Positions 24,217 through 32,871 of a stretch of 64,000 nt of DNA are shown here, piece after piece; positions within the stretch are counted from its first letter, which is position 1, and every line of letters starts with the position of its first letter. Under the pieces are notes generated by a model. The model was not told where the DNA came from. It saw only the letters and a program-made list of their open reading frames with translations, and made no database searches. This DNA is from Aldehydirespirator sp028819505 (GTDB lineage: Bacteria; Actinomycetota; Acidimicrobiia; Acidimicrobiales; Aldehydirespiratoraceae), in NCBI GenBank assembly GCA_965207755.1, contig OZ242297.1, forward strand, positions 3,224,001 to 3,288,000. The letters are read 5' to 3'. A program made the position numbers and the translations under genes.

Positions 24217-26557
24217 GCGGCTCGGCTACGAGCATCAGCGCGTCGGCGGCGACGGCCGCTTCGTTCGTCACGATGAGGGGGTTGATCTCTATTTCGATGA
24301 TGCTGCGATCGTCGCGCACCAGCGCGCCGAGCGCAGCGACCGTGTCGAGCACTGCTCCGACCGCCGCCGCCGGACGACCCCGGTGACCGGTCAGCAGCGG
24401 CCAGATCCGCAGACGGCGGAGGGCTGCGAGAACGTCGTCGGCGGGCGCCGGCAGCAGCAGGCTGGCCGTGTCGTCGAGCAACTCGGCCAGAATCCCACCC
24501 GCTCCGAGAGTGAGCAGCATCCCCACCGGCGGCGCCGACCGCACGCTCACCAGCAACTCGGCGACGGCGCCGGTGACGCAGGCCTCCACCATCACGGTCC
24601 CTCCGTCACCAGCGAGGCGCCGGGCGGTGGCGGCGACCTCCCCCGGATCCTCGATGCCCGCCACTACACCGCCCGTCTCGGTCTTGTGGACCGCGCCGGT
24701 CGCCTTCACAACCACCGGGAATCCGAGCCGGTCGGCGGTGGCCGCGGCCTCCTCGGCGGGTACCGGCAGCCCGGCCGGCACGGCAATGCCGACCGCCCCC
24801 AGCCGGCGCTTGGCTACGTGCTCGGACAGGCCCACGACCTGCACGACCTGCCGCCGGGAGACCGCGAGCCGGCGATCGGCCCCGTGCTCGGACAGGCCCC
24901 CAACCTGCAGAGGATGCACGACCTGGCGCCGGGAGACCGCGAGCCGGCGATCGGCCCCGTGCTCGGACAGGCCCGCGACGGCGGGCCCGGGCCCGCCTGT
25001 CACACCGGGTCCATAGGTTCGCTGCGACTGCCGGTGCGGCCCGGAGGCGGCGCCGGCTCCGGACAGCCGAGCGGAGGAGGACGGCGACGATGATGACGGC
25101 GACGATGATGACGGACCACCCGGTCCAGGCGGCTCTGCCCCGGCGGGCGGAAGCGGGGCGTCGAAAGGTCGGCAGGCGCGGGGGCGCGATCCCCAGGCGG
25201 CGGCTGCCTCGAGTGCCGACAGGGCGGTGTCGATGTCGCCGCAGGCGGCCAGGCCCAACCCGGCGGCCCGGGCGCGGGCCTCCTCCGGCAGGTTCTCCGC
25301 CAGCGAGGCGGCCACCACCCCGGGAGTGCTGGTAGCGGAGCAGGCCTCGCCGAAGGCTCGCAGGGCGGGCCACCAGCGCGACCGGTCGAGTCCCTCGGCG
25401 GGGAAGTCGATCACCAGGAGCGCCGCATCGAACGGGGCCTGCTCGGACCGCGGGCCGTCGGCTTCGAGGGCGGCCCGGAAGCAGCCGGCCAGCCGGGGCT
25501 GGTCTCCCCAGATGAACGTGTGGTAGTCGAGCGGGTTGGTGACCGCGACCCGTCCGTCGAGGGCGGACGCCACCCGGTCGGCGTGGTCGGGAGCGAACGG
25601 CGGGAAGCTGAGACCCAGGCCGCGGCTGCGGTCGGCCACCAGCGCCGCCTCGCCGCCGGAGCAGCTCAGCGACACCACCCGGCTGCCGTTCAGTGGCCCG
25701 AGGGCGCACAGGACGGCCAAGGTGTCGAGCAGTTCGGGCAGGCTGCGCACCCGGCGAATGCCCAGACGGTCGAACAACGCGCCGTAGGCGGCGTCGTCGC
25801 CCACCAGCGAGGCGGTGTGGGTGACGGCGATGGTGCCGGAGGTCTCCGAAGCTCCAAGCTTGAGGGCCACCACCGGCAGGCCTCGGCGGCGGGCCGCATC
25901 AGCAGCCCCGGCGAAGCGGCCCACATCCTCGAGTGCCTCGATGCACAGACCGATCCCGGTGACCGCTTCCTCGGCGACCATGACCTCGAAGGCCTCCGAG
26001 ATGCCCACATCGGCCTGGTTGCCCAGCGTCATCACCCACGCAACGTCCAGGCACCGGCGCTGCATGGTGAGACTCACGGCGATGTTGCCGCTCTGGCTCA
26101 GCAGAGAGACGCCGCGGTCTGTGCGGGACAGACCGTGGACGTCGGGCCACAACGCCGCACCGGTCGGCGCCGACAGCGTCCCGTAGCAGTTGGGCCCGAC
26201 TATGGGCATGCCTGCCGCCGCGGCGACCAATTCGGCTTGGAGGGCCGCGCCGGCCTCACCGGCCTCGGCGAAACCGGAGGCGTGGCAGATGGCGGCGCCG
26301 GTGCCGCGAGCGGCCAGTCGGCGCACGACCTCGACGGTGGCGTGCCGGTCCACGGCCACGAAGGCGGCGTCGGGTCCGTCCGGCAGCTCGTCCACCGATG
26401 CGAAGGTGGTCACGCCGCGCAGCTCCCGGCGCCGGTTGACGGCCCACATCTCCCCCGAGAAACCGAACGAGCGGCAGGCGTCGATGGCCAGTTCGGCGGC
26501 CGCGCCCCCGACGAAAGCCAGCGACCGGGGCCGCAGCAGCCGACCGAGCCTGGTCAC
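24203..26557 (-). CDS. ADP-forming acyl-CoA synthetase (acetate-CoA ligase family), CoA-ligase and ATP-grasp domains
   Basis: About 784 residues. The N-terminal CoA-binding Rossmann part begins LLRPRSLAFVGG; the middle holds the phospho-His region VTHTASLVGDDAAYGALFDRLG; the C-terminal ATP-grasp domain begins LSEHVAKRRLGAVGIAVP and contains VVKATGAVHKTETGGV and EINPLIV. The linker is Ser-rich and carries two extra imperfect copies of the ATP-grasp entry segment. GTG 26557 gives the family-like start VTRLGRLLRPRS. ATG 26635 would add 26 residues encoded by the dispersed element. In this operon it probably activates a carnitine-related acid to its CoA thioester in place of AMP-forming CaiC. Confidence 0.8.
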   Translation of the reverse strand: MTRLGRLLRPRSLAFVGGAAAELAIDACRSFGFSGEMWAVNRRRELRGVTTFASVDELPDGPDAAFVAVDRHATVEVVRRLAARGTGAAICHASGFAEAGEAGAALQAELVAAAAGMPIVGPNCYGTLSAPTGAALWPDVHGLSRTDRGVSLLSQSGNIAVSLTMQRRCLDVAWVMTLGNQADVGISEAFEVMVAEEAVTGIGLCIEALEDVGRFAGAADAARRRGLPVVALKLGASETSGTIAVTHTASLVGDDAAYGALFDRLGIRRVRSLPELLDTLAVLCALGPLNGSRVVSLSCSGGEAALVADRSRGLGLSFPPFAPDHADRVASALDGRVAVTNPLDYHTFIWGDQPRLAGCFRAALEADGPRSEQAPFDAALLVIDFPAEGLDRSRWWPALRAFGEACSATSTPGVVAASLAENLPEEARARAAGLGLAACGDIDTALSALEAAAAWGSRPRACRPFDAPLPPAGAEPPGPGGPSSSSPSSSSPSSSARLSGAGAASGPHRQSQRTYGPGVTGGPGPAVAGLSEHGADRRLAVSRRQVVHPLQVGGLSEHGADRRLAVSRRQVVQVVGLSEHVAKRRLGAVGIAVPAGLPVPAEEAAATADRLGFPVVVKATGAVHKTETGGVVAGIEDPGEVAATARRLAGDGGTVMVEACVTGAVAELLVSVRSAPPVGMLLTLGAGGILAELLDDTASLLLPAPADDVLAALRRLRIWPLLTGHRGRPAAAVGAVLDTVAALGALVRDDRSIIEIEINPLIVTNEAAVAADALMLVAEPLDHE
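24818..24973 (-). repeat. in-frame triplication of the ATP-grasp entry segment
   Basis: GTGCTCGGACAGGCC and following sequence occur at 24884 and 24959 with a diverged copy at 24818; periods are 66 and 75 bp, all multiples of three. In the protein this gives GLSEHGADRRLAVSRRQVV twice before the functional GLSEHVAKRRL. The extra copies lengthen the interdomain linker without breaking the frame. Confidence 0.85.
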
Positions 26558-26566
26558 GGTCGGCGG

Positions 26567-26662
26567 CCGCTCTTGTTCGCTGCGCTCAGAGGCCGCTCGG
26601 GCCACGGCCTCGCTCGGCTCATCAAGAGACCCCATGAGTCGCGCCCCATCCGCTCGGCCTCT
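26567..26662 (-). repeat. dispersed element, copy B
   Basis: On the minus strand it begins at the acyl-CoA dehydrogenase stop (TGAGAGGCCGAGCGG), has a variable middle, then GAGGCCGTGGCCCGAGCGGC and GAGCGCAGCGAACAAGAGCGG, ending about 10 bp before GTG 26557 of the next gene. Here the core reads GCCTCTGAGC instead of GCCCGTGAGC. Confidence 0.8.
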
Positions 26663-27822
26663 CAGCAGCCGAGGGGCCGCAGCATGTCGCGCGACACGAT
26701 GTGGCGCTGGATCTCGCTGGTGCCGTCCCAGATGCGGTCGACCCGGGCGTCGCGCCAGATCCGCTCCAGCGGCAATTCGTCCATGAGCCCCATCCCGCCG
26801 AGGATCTGGATGGCCTCGTCCGAGACGAACTGCAGCATCTCGGTGGCCGAGAGTTTGGCCATGGCCGCGTCGGCGTCGACCATCTCGCCCCGGGCCGACA
26901 GCCAGGCGGCCCGGTAGGTCATCAACTCGGCCTGCAGCAGGCGGGTGCGCATGTCCGCCAGCTTGAACGACACTCCCTGGAACCGCCCGATGCGCTGCCC
27001 GAACTGCTCGCGGGTGGCGGCCCACCCGAGGGCTGCTGACAGTGCCCGGTCGGCCCGCCCCAGGCAGACGGCGGCCACCTGCAGGCGGGTGCTGCCCAGC
27101 CACTCGTTGGCCACGTCGAAGCCCCGGTGCTCCTCGCCCAGCAGCTTGGAGGCAGGCACCCGGGCATCGTCGAAGTTCAGGATGAGGTTGTGGTAGCCCC
27201 GGTTCGAGACGCAGTTGTAGCCAGGCGCCCGCTCGACCCCGGGCGTGTCGAAGTCCACCAGCAGCGACGAGATCAGCCTGCGGGGCCCCCGAGGCGTGTC
27301 GTCGATGCCGGTGGCGGCGAACAGGATCACGTAGTCGGCCAGGTCGGCGTGGCTGATGAAGTGCTTGGCGCCGTTCACCACGTAGTGGTCGCCGCGCCGT
27401 TCGGCCCGGCAGGTCATGCCCCTCAGGTCGGATCCCGCTCCGGGCTCGCTCATGGCCAGGCACTCCACCCGCTCGCCCCGCACCGTCGGCAGCAGGTACT
27501 CGCCGACCTGGTCGCCGGTGCAGGCCCGCAGGATGTTGGACGGGCGGGCCACGATGTAGTGCAGGGCGTAGGCGGTCCAGCCGAAGGCCCGCTCGGCCAT
27601 GGCCAGGGTCAGGTCGTCGAGGCCGCCCCCGCCCAGTTCGACGGGCATGTTGGCCGAGTAGATCCCGGCGTCGATGGCTTTGCCGCGGATCTCCTCCACC
27701 AGTTCGGGCCGCACCTGGCCGGTGCGCTCCACCTCGGCCTCGTGGGGGACCAGCTCGCGCTCTGTGAACGCCCGGACGGTGTCGACCACCATCTGCTGGT
27801 CTTCGCTGATCGAGAAGTCCAA
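26662..27822 (-). CDS. Acyl-CoA dehydrogenase, CaiA/butyrobetainyl-CoA type candidate
   Basis: FAD enzyme of 386 residues with the standard pattern: MSEPGAGSDLRGM, then GAKHFISHADLADY, REQFGQRIGRFQGVSFKLADM, QILGGMGLMDELPLERIWRDAR. The usual catalytic Glu in the C-terminal YEGT loop reads IWDGTSEIQR, i.e. Asp at that position. TTG 27822 is the start: AAGGAGG lies 6 nt upstream, and the sequence from LDFSISEDQQ is the family N-terminus. Operon context (dehydrogenase-thioesterase upstream, synthetase and CaiD downstream) suggests gamma-butyrobetainyl-CoA to crotonobetainyl-CoA or the reverse. Confidence 0.82.
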   Translation of the reverse strand: MDFSISEDQQMVVDTVRAFTERELVPHEAEVERTGQVRPELVEEIRGKAIDAGIYSANMPVELGGGGLDDLTLAMAERAFGWTAYALHYIVARPSNILRACTGDQVGEYLLPTVRGERVECLAMSEPGAGSDLRGMTCRAERRGDHYVVNGAKHFISHADLADYVILFAATGIDDTPRGPRRLISSLLVDFDTPGVERAPGYNCVSNRGYHNLILNFDDARVPASKLLGEEHRGFDVANEWLGSTRLQVAAVCLGRADRALSAALGWAATREQFGQRIGRFQGVSFKLADMRTRLLQAELMTYRAAWLSARGEMVDADAAMAKLSATEMLQFVSDEAIQILGGMGLMDELPLERIWRDARVDRIWDGTSEIQRHIVSRDMLRPLGC

Positions 27823-27841
27823 TCCGTCCCTCCTTGCGTGC

Positions 27842-29338
27842 TCACTTCTTCCTGGTGGCGGCATCCGCGGCCATGCAGCCGCGACCTTGCGGCGGCACTG
27901 GCATCGACGCATGAGCGGCAGTCACCGCGGCCACTGCGGCCGCGGGGCCGGGCAGCAGCGGCGCGCTGCGACCGGCTGCCGTGTCGACGTGGACCAGCAT
28001 CTGCTCGCCGGTGCACAGCAACTCCCCGTCCCGGCGCATGGTGTGGAAGACGTGCAGACGCTTGGCGTCGCTGCCGAGCACCTGGGTGGCAACCCTCAGC
28101 GTCTCGCCCTCGGACGCCTCCCGGCGGTGGTTCAGATGGGTCTCGACCGTGTAGTAGGAGTGCCCGCCGCTCCGGTAGGACTCGTCGATGCCCAGGTAGC
28201 GAAACAAGGCGTCCGACGCCCAGCCGAAGGCCGTCAGGAACGCCCACTCGGTCATGTGGCCGTTGTAGTCGACCCAGTCGGGCTCCACCACGGACGAGTA
28301 CAGCGACAGCGGGGCTGGGACATGCGTCCCGGGCGTCCACGGGACGGTCTCGGCGGAGGCCCGGGCAGCCAGGATCCGAGCCTCCCGCTCGGCCACGAGG
28401 CGGCCGGCGCCGACTCCGGCCGGTCGCAGCGCCCGCATCACGGCCAGCAGGCAGTCGTCCCGCTGGCGCTCCAGCTCGGCGATGGACCGCCCGCCGGCCT
28501 GGTCGTCGGTGCCCGCAGCCATGGCCTCGATCAGGTCTCCGGTCAGTTCGGGGGCCTCCAGACGGGTCCACGGCAGCTTCAGCGCGGGCCCGAACTGGCC
28601 CAGCATGTGGCGCATCCCGCCCTCGCCCCCGGCCAAGTGGAAGGTGAGGTTGGTGCCCATCGCCGCCCAGCGCAGGCCGGGGCCGTAGACGATCGAGTCG
28701 TCCAACTCGGCGGTGGTGGCGGCGCCGTCGTTCACCAGGTGCAGGTTCTCACGCCACAGCGCCTCCTGCAGGCGGTCGGACAGGTAGCCCTCGACCTCGT
28801 TGCGCACCAGCAGCGGATGCATTACTAGGTCGTCGTAGTGGGCCATCGCGGCCGCGACCGCATCCTCGGCGGTGGCCTCGCCGGGCACCACCTCTACCAG
28901 GGGCAGCAGGTACACCGGGTTGAACGGGTGGCCGATGAGAAGCCGCTCCGGGCAGCTCAGCCCGTCGGCCAGCCGGGTGGGCAGCAGCCCCGACGAGCTG
29001 CTGGCGATCACGGTCGCCGGCTCGGCCGCGGCGTCGAGCCGGCCGAGCAGCGACCGCTTCACCCCTTCGTCCTCCGGGGCGCTCTCCTGCACCCAGTCGG
29101 CGTCCGCCGCGACCTCCTCCGGGCTGCCCGCCCACCGCAGCCGGGCCGGATCGGCCCCCGGGAACAGGCCCAGCCGGGTGGCCGACAGCCAGGCTCGCTC
29201 GACGGCGGCCCGGAGCCGTCCCTCGGCATCGCCGGCGGGATCCCAGGCGACCACGTCGTGACCCCGGGCCAGGGCGCGCACCGCCCATCCGGAGCCGATC
29301 ACGCCCGTCCCCGCCAGACCGATGGTCCTCGCCGTCAC
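27842..29338 (-). CDS. L-carnitine dehydrogenase fused to a hotdog thioesterase
   Basis: Residues 1-320 form a 3-hydroxyacyl-CoA-dehydrogenase-like NAD enzyme: GTGVIGSGWA at 10-19, QESAPED at 85-91 and GHPFNPVYLLPLVEVV at 136-151, the carnitine 3-dehydrogenase pattern. Residues of about 345-470 are a 4-hydroxybenzoyl-CoA-thioesterase-like hotdog domain (VEPDWVDYNGHMTEWAF), which in carnitine loci is the betainyl-CoA thioesterase. The product of the first half would be 3-dehydrocarnitine. GTG 29338 is the start, with GGGAGGG just upstream. First gene of the operon; it is divergent from the P450 91 bp away. Confidence 0.82.
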   Translation of the reverse strand: MTARTIGLAGTGVIGSGWAVRALARGHDVVAWDPAGDAEGRLRAAVERAWLSATRLGLFPGADPARLRWAGSPEEVAADADWVQESAPEDEGVKRSLLGRLDAAAEPATVIASSSSGLLPTRLADGLSCPERLLIGHPFNPVYLLPLVEVVPGEATAEDAVAAAMAHYDDLVMHPLLVRNEVEGYLSDRLQEALWRENLHLVNDGAATTAELDDSIVYGPGLRWAAMGTNLTFHLAGGEGGMRHMLGQFGPALKLPWTRLEAPELTGDLIEAMAAGTDDQAGGRSIAELERQRDDCLLAVMRALRPAGVGAGRLVAEREARILAARASAETVPWTPGTHVPAPLSLYSSVVEPDWVDYNGHMTEWAFLTAFGWASDALFRYLGIDESYRSGGHSYYTVETHLNHRREASEGETLRVATQVLGSDAKRLHVFHTMRRDGELLCTGEQMLVHVDTAAGRSAPLLPGPAAAVAAVTAAHASMPVPPQGRGCMAADAATRKK

Positions 29339-29417
29339 CGCGCCCTCCCGCGAAGTGGTCCCCGCTCCGGGCCGAAGTATGGCATCGCCGGCCCTCCAAC
29401 GGGGCATCGCGGTCTCG

Positions 29418-29429
29418 TAGCATCGGGCC
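29418..29429 (+). promoter_or_regulatory. likely -10 of a leaderless P450 transcript
   Basis: TAGCAT (29418-29423) is followed by 6 nt and then GTG 29430. No Shine-Dalgarno sequence is visible. No convincing -35. Confidence 0.45.
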
Positions 29430-30659
29430 GTGGCCGAAACGCTGGTGTACAACCCCTACGCGTTCACGATGCACGACAACCCGTACGACACGTACCGGCG
29501 GCTGCGCGACGAGGCGCCGGTCTACTGGAACCCGGATCTGCGCTTCTGGGCGCTGAGCCGGTTCGACGATGTGCTCGAGGCGTTCCGGAACCACGAGACC
29601 TACTCCTCGGCCGGCGGCGTGGCCCTGGAGGGCAGGCGGCCCATCGACAAGACCAACCCCAGGTTTCACGAGATCATCGAGATGGACCCCCCGGAGCACA
29701 CCGTCATGCGCGGGCTGGTGTCGCGGGTGTTCACCGTGAGGCGCGTGGCCCAGATGGAGGATGAGATCCGCAGGATCGTCAACCACTGCATCGACACGGT
29801 GATCGAGTCGGGACACGCCGACCTGATGGCCGATGTGGCCGGCTGCTTCCCGATGGATGTCATCTCGGCGGTGCTAGGCATACCCGAGTGCGACCGCGAC
29901 ACGTTGCGGGAATGCGCCGACCGGGGTCTGGTACGTGAGGACGGGACCATGGAGATCCCCCAAGAGGGGGTCGAGGCGATTCTCGAGGTGCTCGCCTACT
30001 TCACCGAGGACCTCGAACGGCGGCGCGCCGGCGAGGTGCCCGGAGGCGGGCTGGTGTCGGACCTGCTGGAGTCGGAGGTCGACGGCCGGGCGCTGACCGA
30101 GCAGGAGCTGCTCGGCTTCTGCCTGCTGTTCGTGTTCGCCGGATTCGAGACGACGGCCAAGATGGTGGGCAGCGCCGTCGAACTGCTGTCGCGCCATCCC
30201 GGCCAGCGGGCCGCGGTGGTGGCCGACCCGTCCCTGGTCCCCCAGACGGTGGAGGAGGTCGTCCGCTTCCACAGCTCCACCCAGTACATGCACCGCACCC
30301 TCACCCGCGACGTCGAGATGCACGGCCAACGGATGCGGGAGGGAGACTCGGTGCTGCTGCTGATCGGCTCGGCCAACCAGGACGAGCGGGAGCACGGCCC
30401 CACCGCGGGGGAATTCGACATCTTCCGCAACCCGGAGCGTCACCTCGGCTTCGGGTACGGCGTCCACTTCTGCCTGGGCGCGGCGCTGGCCCGCCTGGAG
30501 GGACGGGTAGCTTTGGAGGAGATCCACCGCCGCATGGGCGACTACACGGTGGACCACGACAACAAGGTCCGGTTCCACAGCGGCAACGTCAGCGGATGGA
30601 AGACCCTGCCCATCAGTTTCACGCCCGGACCCCGGCTGGCCCAGAGGCCGAGCGGGTAG
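29430..30659 (+). CDS. Cytochrome P450
   Basis: Bacterial class I P450 of 409 residues. I-helix oxygen-activation motif FAGFETT, EEVVR for the ExxR helix (in TVEEVVRFHSSTQYMHR), and heme loop FGYGVHFCLGAALARLE with the Cys ligand. It needs ferredoxin and reductase partners not encoded nearby. Lying 91 bp from the divergent carnitine-type operon, it might act on the same class of compound, but this is only positional. Its last codons and TAG stop (QRPSG*) are formed by the head of the dispersed element. Confidence 0.9.
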   Translation: MAETLVYNPYAFTMHDNPYDTYRRLRDEAPVYWNPDLRFWALSRFDDVLEAFRNHETYSSAGGVALEGRRPIDKTNPRFHEIIEMDPPEHTVMRGLVSRVFTVRRVAQMEDEIRRIVNHCIDTVIESGHADLMADVAGCFPMDVISAVLGIPECDRDTLRECADRGLVREDGTMEIPQEGVEAILEVLAYFTEDLERRRAGEVPGGGLVSDLLESEVDGRALTEQELLGFCLLFVFAGFETTAKMVGSAVELLSRHPGQRAAVVADPSLVPQTVEEVVRFHSSTQYMHRTLTRDVEMHGQRMREGDSVLLLIGSANQDEREHGPTAGEFDIFRNPERHLGFGYGVHFCLGAALARLEGRVALEEIHRRMGDYTVDHDNKVRFHSGNVSGWKTLPISFTPGPRLAQRPSG

Positions 30660-30812
30660 GCGCGAGCCACTCGGCGCGACGTTCATCAAGCAGCGGCGCA
30701 CCTCCTCGCCACTCGCGCAGGATGCTCGGTAGACGCGAGCCACTCGGCGCGACGTTCCGCGGGGCCGTGGCCCGAGCGGCCCGTGAGCCAAGCGAACAAG
30801 AGCGGGAGTCAC
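30641..30812 (+). repeat. dispersed element, copy C, expanded by a 73-bp duplication
   Basis: The head CAGAGGCCGAGCGGGTAG overlaps the P450 stop. CGCGAGCCACTCGGCGCGAC occurs at 30661 and 30734 (period 73), then the common tail GGCCCGAGCGGCCCGTGAGC and GCGAACAAGAGCGGGA leads to the CMD-like gene start. Confidence 0.8.
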
Positions 30813-30826
30813 AACTCCGCGCCCGG

Positions 30827-31298
30827 ATGAGCATCGACAACTCCGGTGACACGCCAGCCGACGACACCTACGAGCGAGGTGTGGCCATGGTGACCGAGAT
30901 CTGCCAGGGGGAGGTCCCGGCGTTGCCCGAGGGCACGACGGCCTTCCACGACGTCATGATGCGCAGCCTCTTCGCCGAGGTGTGGGACCGTGACGTGCTG
31001 TCGATCCGGGACCGGCGCCTGCTCATCGTGGGCGTGATCGCGGCCCGGGGTTCCACCGACGTGTGGAGGCTCCAGGCCCAGTCGGCCCTCGAACGAGGCG
31101 AGATGACTCCCGACCAGCCGCGGGAGACCCTGATCGCGCTGGCCCTTGAGCGAGCCCGGGGCACCCGACGAGCTGACTCCCGACCAGTTGCGGGAGACCC
31201 TGATCGCGCTGGCCCCCTACGCCGGGTACCCCGTCGTGGCGCCCCTGACAGGCGCCTGCGAGGCCGCCGTCAACGAATGGACCGAAGCCCAGGATTGA
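30827..31298 (+). pseudogene. Carboxymuconolactone decarboxylase-family gene, frameshifted by a 70-bp tandem duplication
   Basis: The N-terminal two thirds read as a CMD/AhpD-like helical protein (VWDRDVLSIRDRRLLIVGVIAARG, QSALERGEMTPDQPRETLIALA). ACTCCCGACCAG plus the next bases appear at 31106 and again at 31176. The 70-bp period shifts the frame, and the proper C-terminus (APYAGYPVVAPLTGACEAAV, ending TEAQD and a stop at 31296) is now in another frame. As written, the ORF continues with unrelated residues to 31390. Start ATG 30827. It may be inactive, or a sequencing or assembly artefact; the duplication itself is plain. Confidence 0.75.
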
Positions 31299-31361
31299 TC
31301 CTGGCGCTGGACCGGATCGATTGCTGCGAGGTGCTCGTGCCGGTGCAGGGCCCGTCCGGCC

Positions 31362-32465
31362 TCAGCCAACGGTCCACACGACAGCGTTGAAGGCGCCCAT
31401 GCCGGCCGGGTCCAGCAGGGCCTCGGCCTCCCGTCGCCGGCTGCGGCCCGTGAGGGCGTCGAGATCGCCCGCGCCGGCACGTTCCTGCCACACCGCTCGA
31501 CCCTCAGACACCAGTTCGTCGATTCCGTGGTGACGAAGGAACTCGGCCTGGGTGCGGACCTCGGCCCGGTGGTCGGCCTGGATCTGGTCCAGAGCGACAT
31601 CCGCGGTGATGTCGCATGACCCCGGCTCGGCGAGCCAAGACGAGCCGCCCTGATGGTGCCGGTGAGTCCGCAGCCAGCCCAGTCCGGTACCGAGATCATC
31701 CGACGAACCGGCCCGCTCGGCCAGGGTCCGGGTGTCGGCGCCGTAGTCGAGAGCGATGATCCAGCCGGCGCCGAGCGCCTGGTGCGCGCCGGCCACCCAG
31801 TCGCGAGCAGCTCGTTGAACCGGTACCCGTGCTCCGACCGCCACCTCTGGCAGCCCCGCCACGAGCTCGGCCGGCGCCGGCTCCCCGACCAGCGAGAAGC
31901 CGCGGCGGCCTGAGGCCTCACCGACAGTGACGCGCAGCTCCTCCCAGCCGTCGTCGGTTCGGCGAGCAATGTCGAAGGGCAGGTTGTCGAGCAGTTCGTT
32001 GGCCACCACGACGCCCGCGGGCGCGCCCTGGGGCAGCACGTCGGACAGCCGGGCTGCGCTCTTGACCGCCGGGTGGTCGGGGTGCATGGCCCGCTGCGCC
32101 GGCGACCGCTCGAGCGCGATCCATTCCAGCGCGCCCGCGGACAGGCAGCGAGGCTCCGCGGCCATGACCGAGCGGGCCAGGGTGCCCGGCCCCGCGCCCC
32201 AGTCGATCACGCCGAACGGCGCGGGCTCGCCCAGTTGCTCCCACCACCCGTCAAGCGCCCGGGCCAGCACCGCCCCGAACAGCGGGCCGACCTCTGGCGC
32301 GGTCAGGAAGTGACCCGAGCGTCCTCCGGCGCGCCCCCCGACGGACCGCATGTAGAAGCCGCCGTCAGGGTCGTAGAGGCAGGCCTCGACATACTCCGAA
32401 ACAGAGATGGGCCCCCGGGCCGCGATCCTGCCGGCGAGCCGCTGCCCGACCGTCACCAACAGCAT
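31362..32465 (-). CDS. SAM-dependent methyltransferase, MidA/NDUFAF7 family
   Basis: Protein of 367 residues (start ATG 32465). Family patterns: GPISVSEYVEACLYDPDGGFYM, GHFLTAPEVGPLFG, the SAM-binding DWGAGPGTLA, VVANELLDNLPFDIA and IALDYGAD. The mitochondrial relative NDUFAF7 methylates an Arg of the NuoD-equivalent subunit during complex I assembly. The bacterial role is not established, but a complex I operon lies 2 kb away on the same strand. The 3' end overlaps, antisense, the extended frame of the broken CMD gene. Confidence 0.82.
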   Translation of the reverse strand: MLLVTVGQRLAGRIAARGPISVSEYVEACLYDPDGGFYMRSVGGRAGGRSGHFLTAPEVGPLFGAVLARALDGWWEQLGEPAPFGVIDWGAGPGTLARSVMAAEPRCLSAGALEWIALERSPAQRAMHPDHPAVKSAARLSDVLPQGAPAGVVVANELLDNLPFDIARRTDDGWEELRVTVGEASGRRGFSLVGEPAPAELVAGLPEVAVGARVPVQRAARDWVAGAHQALGAGWIIALDYGADTRTLAERAGSSDDLGTGLGWLRTHRHHQGGSSWLAEPGSCDITADVALDQIQADHRAEVRTQAEFLRHHGIDELVSEGRAVWQERAGAGDLDALTGRSRRREAEALLDPAGMGAFNAVVWTVG

Positions 32466-32583
32466 GGATCGGTCAGCCCGCCGGCCAGCGCCAGAGCCGC
32501 GGCCCGGCCCGCCCACGACCCGGAGACGGGCACTAGCGCCATCCGCGGACTCATTGCTGGAGAAGGATAGCTGTGGGGGAGGA

Positions 32584-32625
32584 TAGCATTCTTATGCAAG
32601 TCATAGCGCATCAAGATGCTATAAT
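32584..32625 (+). promoter_or_regulatory. vapB promoter and operator
   Basis: A perfect TATAAT (32620-32625) ends 6 nt before ATG 32632. An imperfect inverted repeat, TAGCATTCTTATGC (32584-32597) and GCATCAAGATGCTA (32608-32621), overlaps the -10, as expected for autoregulation by an antitoxin. The stretch is much more AT-rich than its surroundings. Confidence 0.65.
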
Positions 32626-32631
32626 GTGAGT

Positions 32632-32868
32632 ATGCGCACAACCGTAACTCTGGCCGACGATGTGGCCGCTGCCGTGGAACATCTGCGGAGATCGGAGGGA
32701 ATCGGTGTGAGCGAGGCCATAAACCAGCTCGTGCGCGAGGGTCTGGCCAAGCCCGAGCCGACCTCGCAGTACGTGCATCAGAGCTACGACATGGGCCTGA
32801 AGATGGATGTCACCAACATCGGCGAGGTTCTCGCCCTGCTCGACGAACTCGGCGACGAACCCGACTGA
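32632..32868 (+). CDS. vapB: Ribbon-helix-helix antitoxin (VapB-like)
   Basis: A 78-residue protein: MRTTVTLADDVAAAVEHLRR is the ribbon and first helix of a MetJ/Arc/CopG-type DNA-binding domain, and GIGVSEAINQLVREGL the second helix. The C-terminal tail (KMDVTNIGEVLALLDELGD) would bind and block the toxin. ATG 32632 is preferred over GTG 32626 because of the close -10. The toxin gene starts 3 bp after its stop. Confidence 0.85.
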   Translation: MRTTVTLADDVAAAVEHLRRSEGIGVSEAINQLVREGLAKPEPTSQYVHQSYDMGLKMDVTNIGEVLALLDELGDEPD

Positions 32869-32871
32869 CCC

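Noticed and set aside
30827..31390. Full 188-residue protein as the genuine CMD product
   Set aside because: After the 70-bp duplication the residues are Arg/Pro-rich shadow sequence, while the proper family ending lies in another frame.
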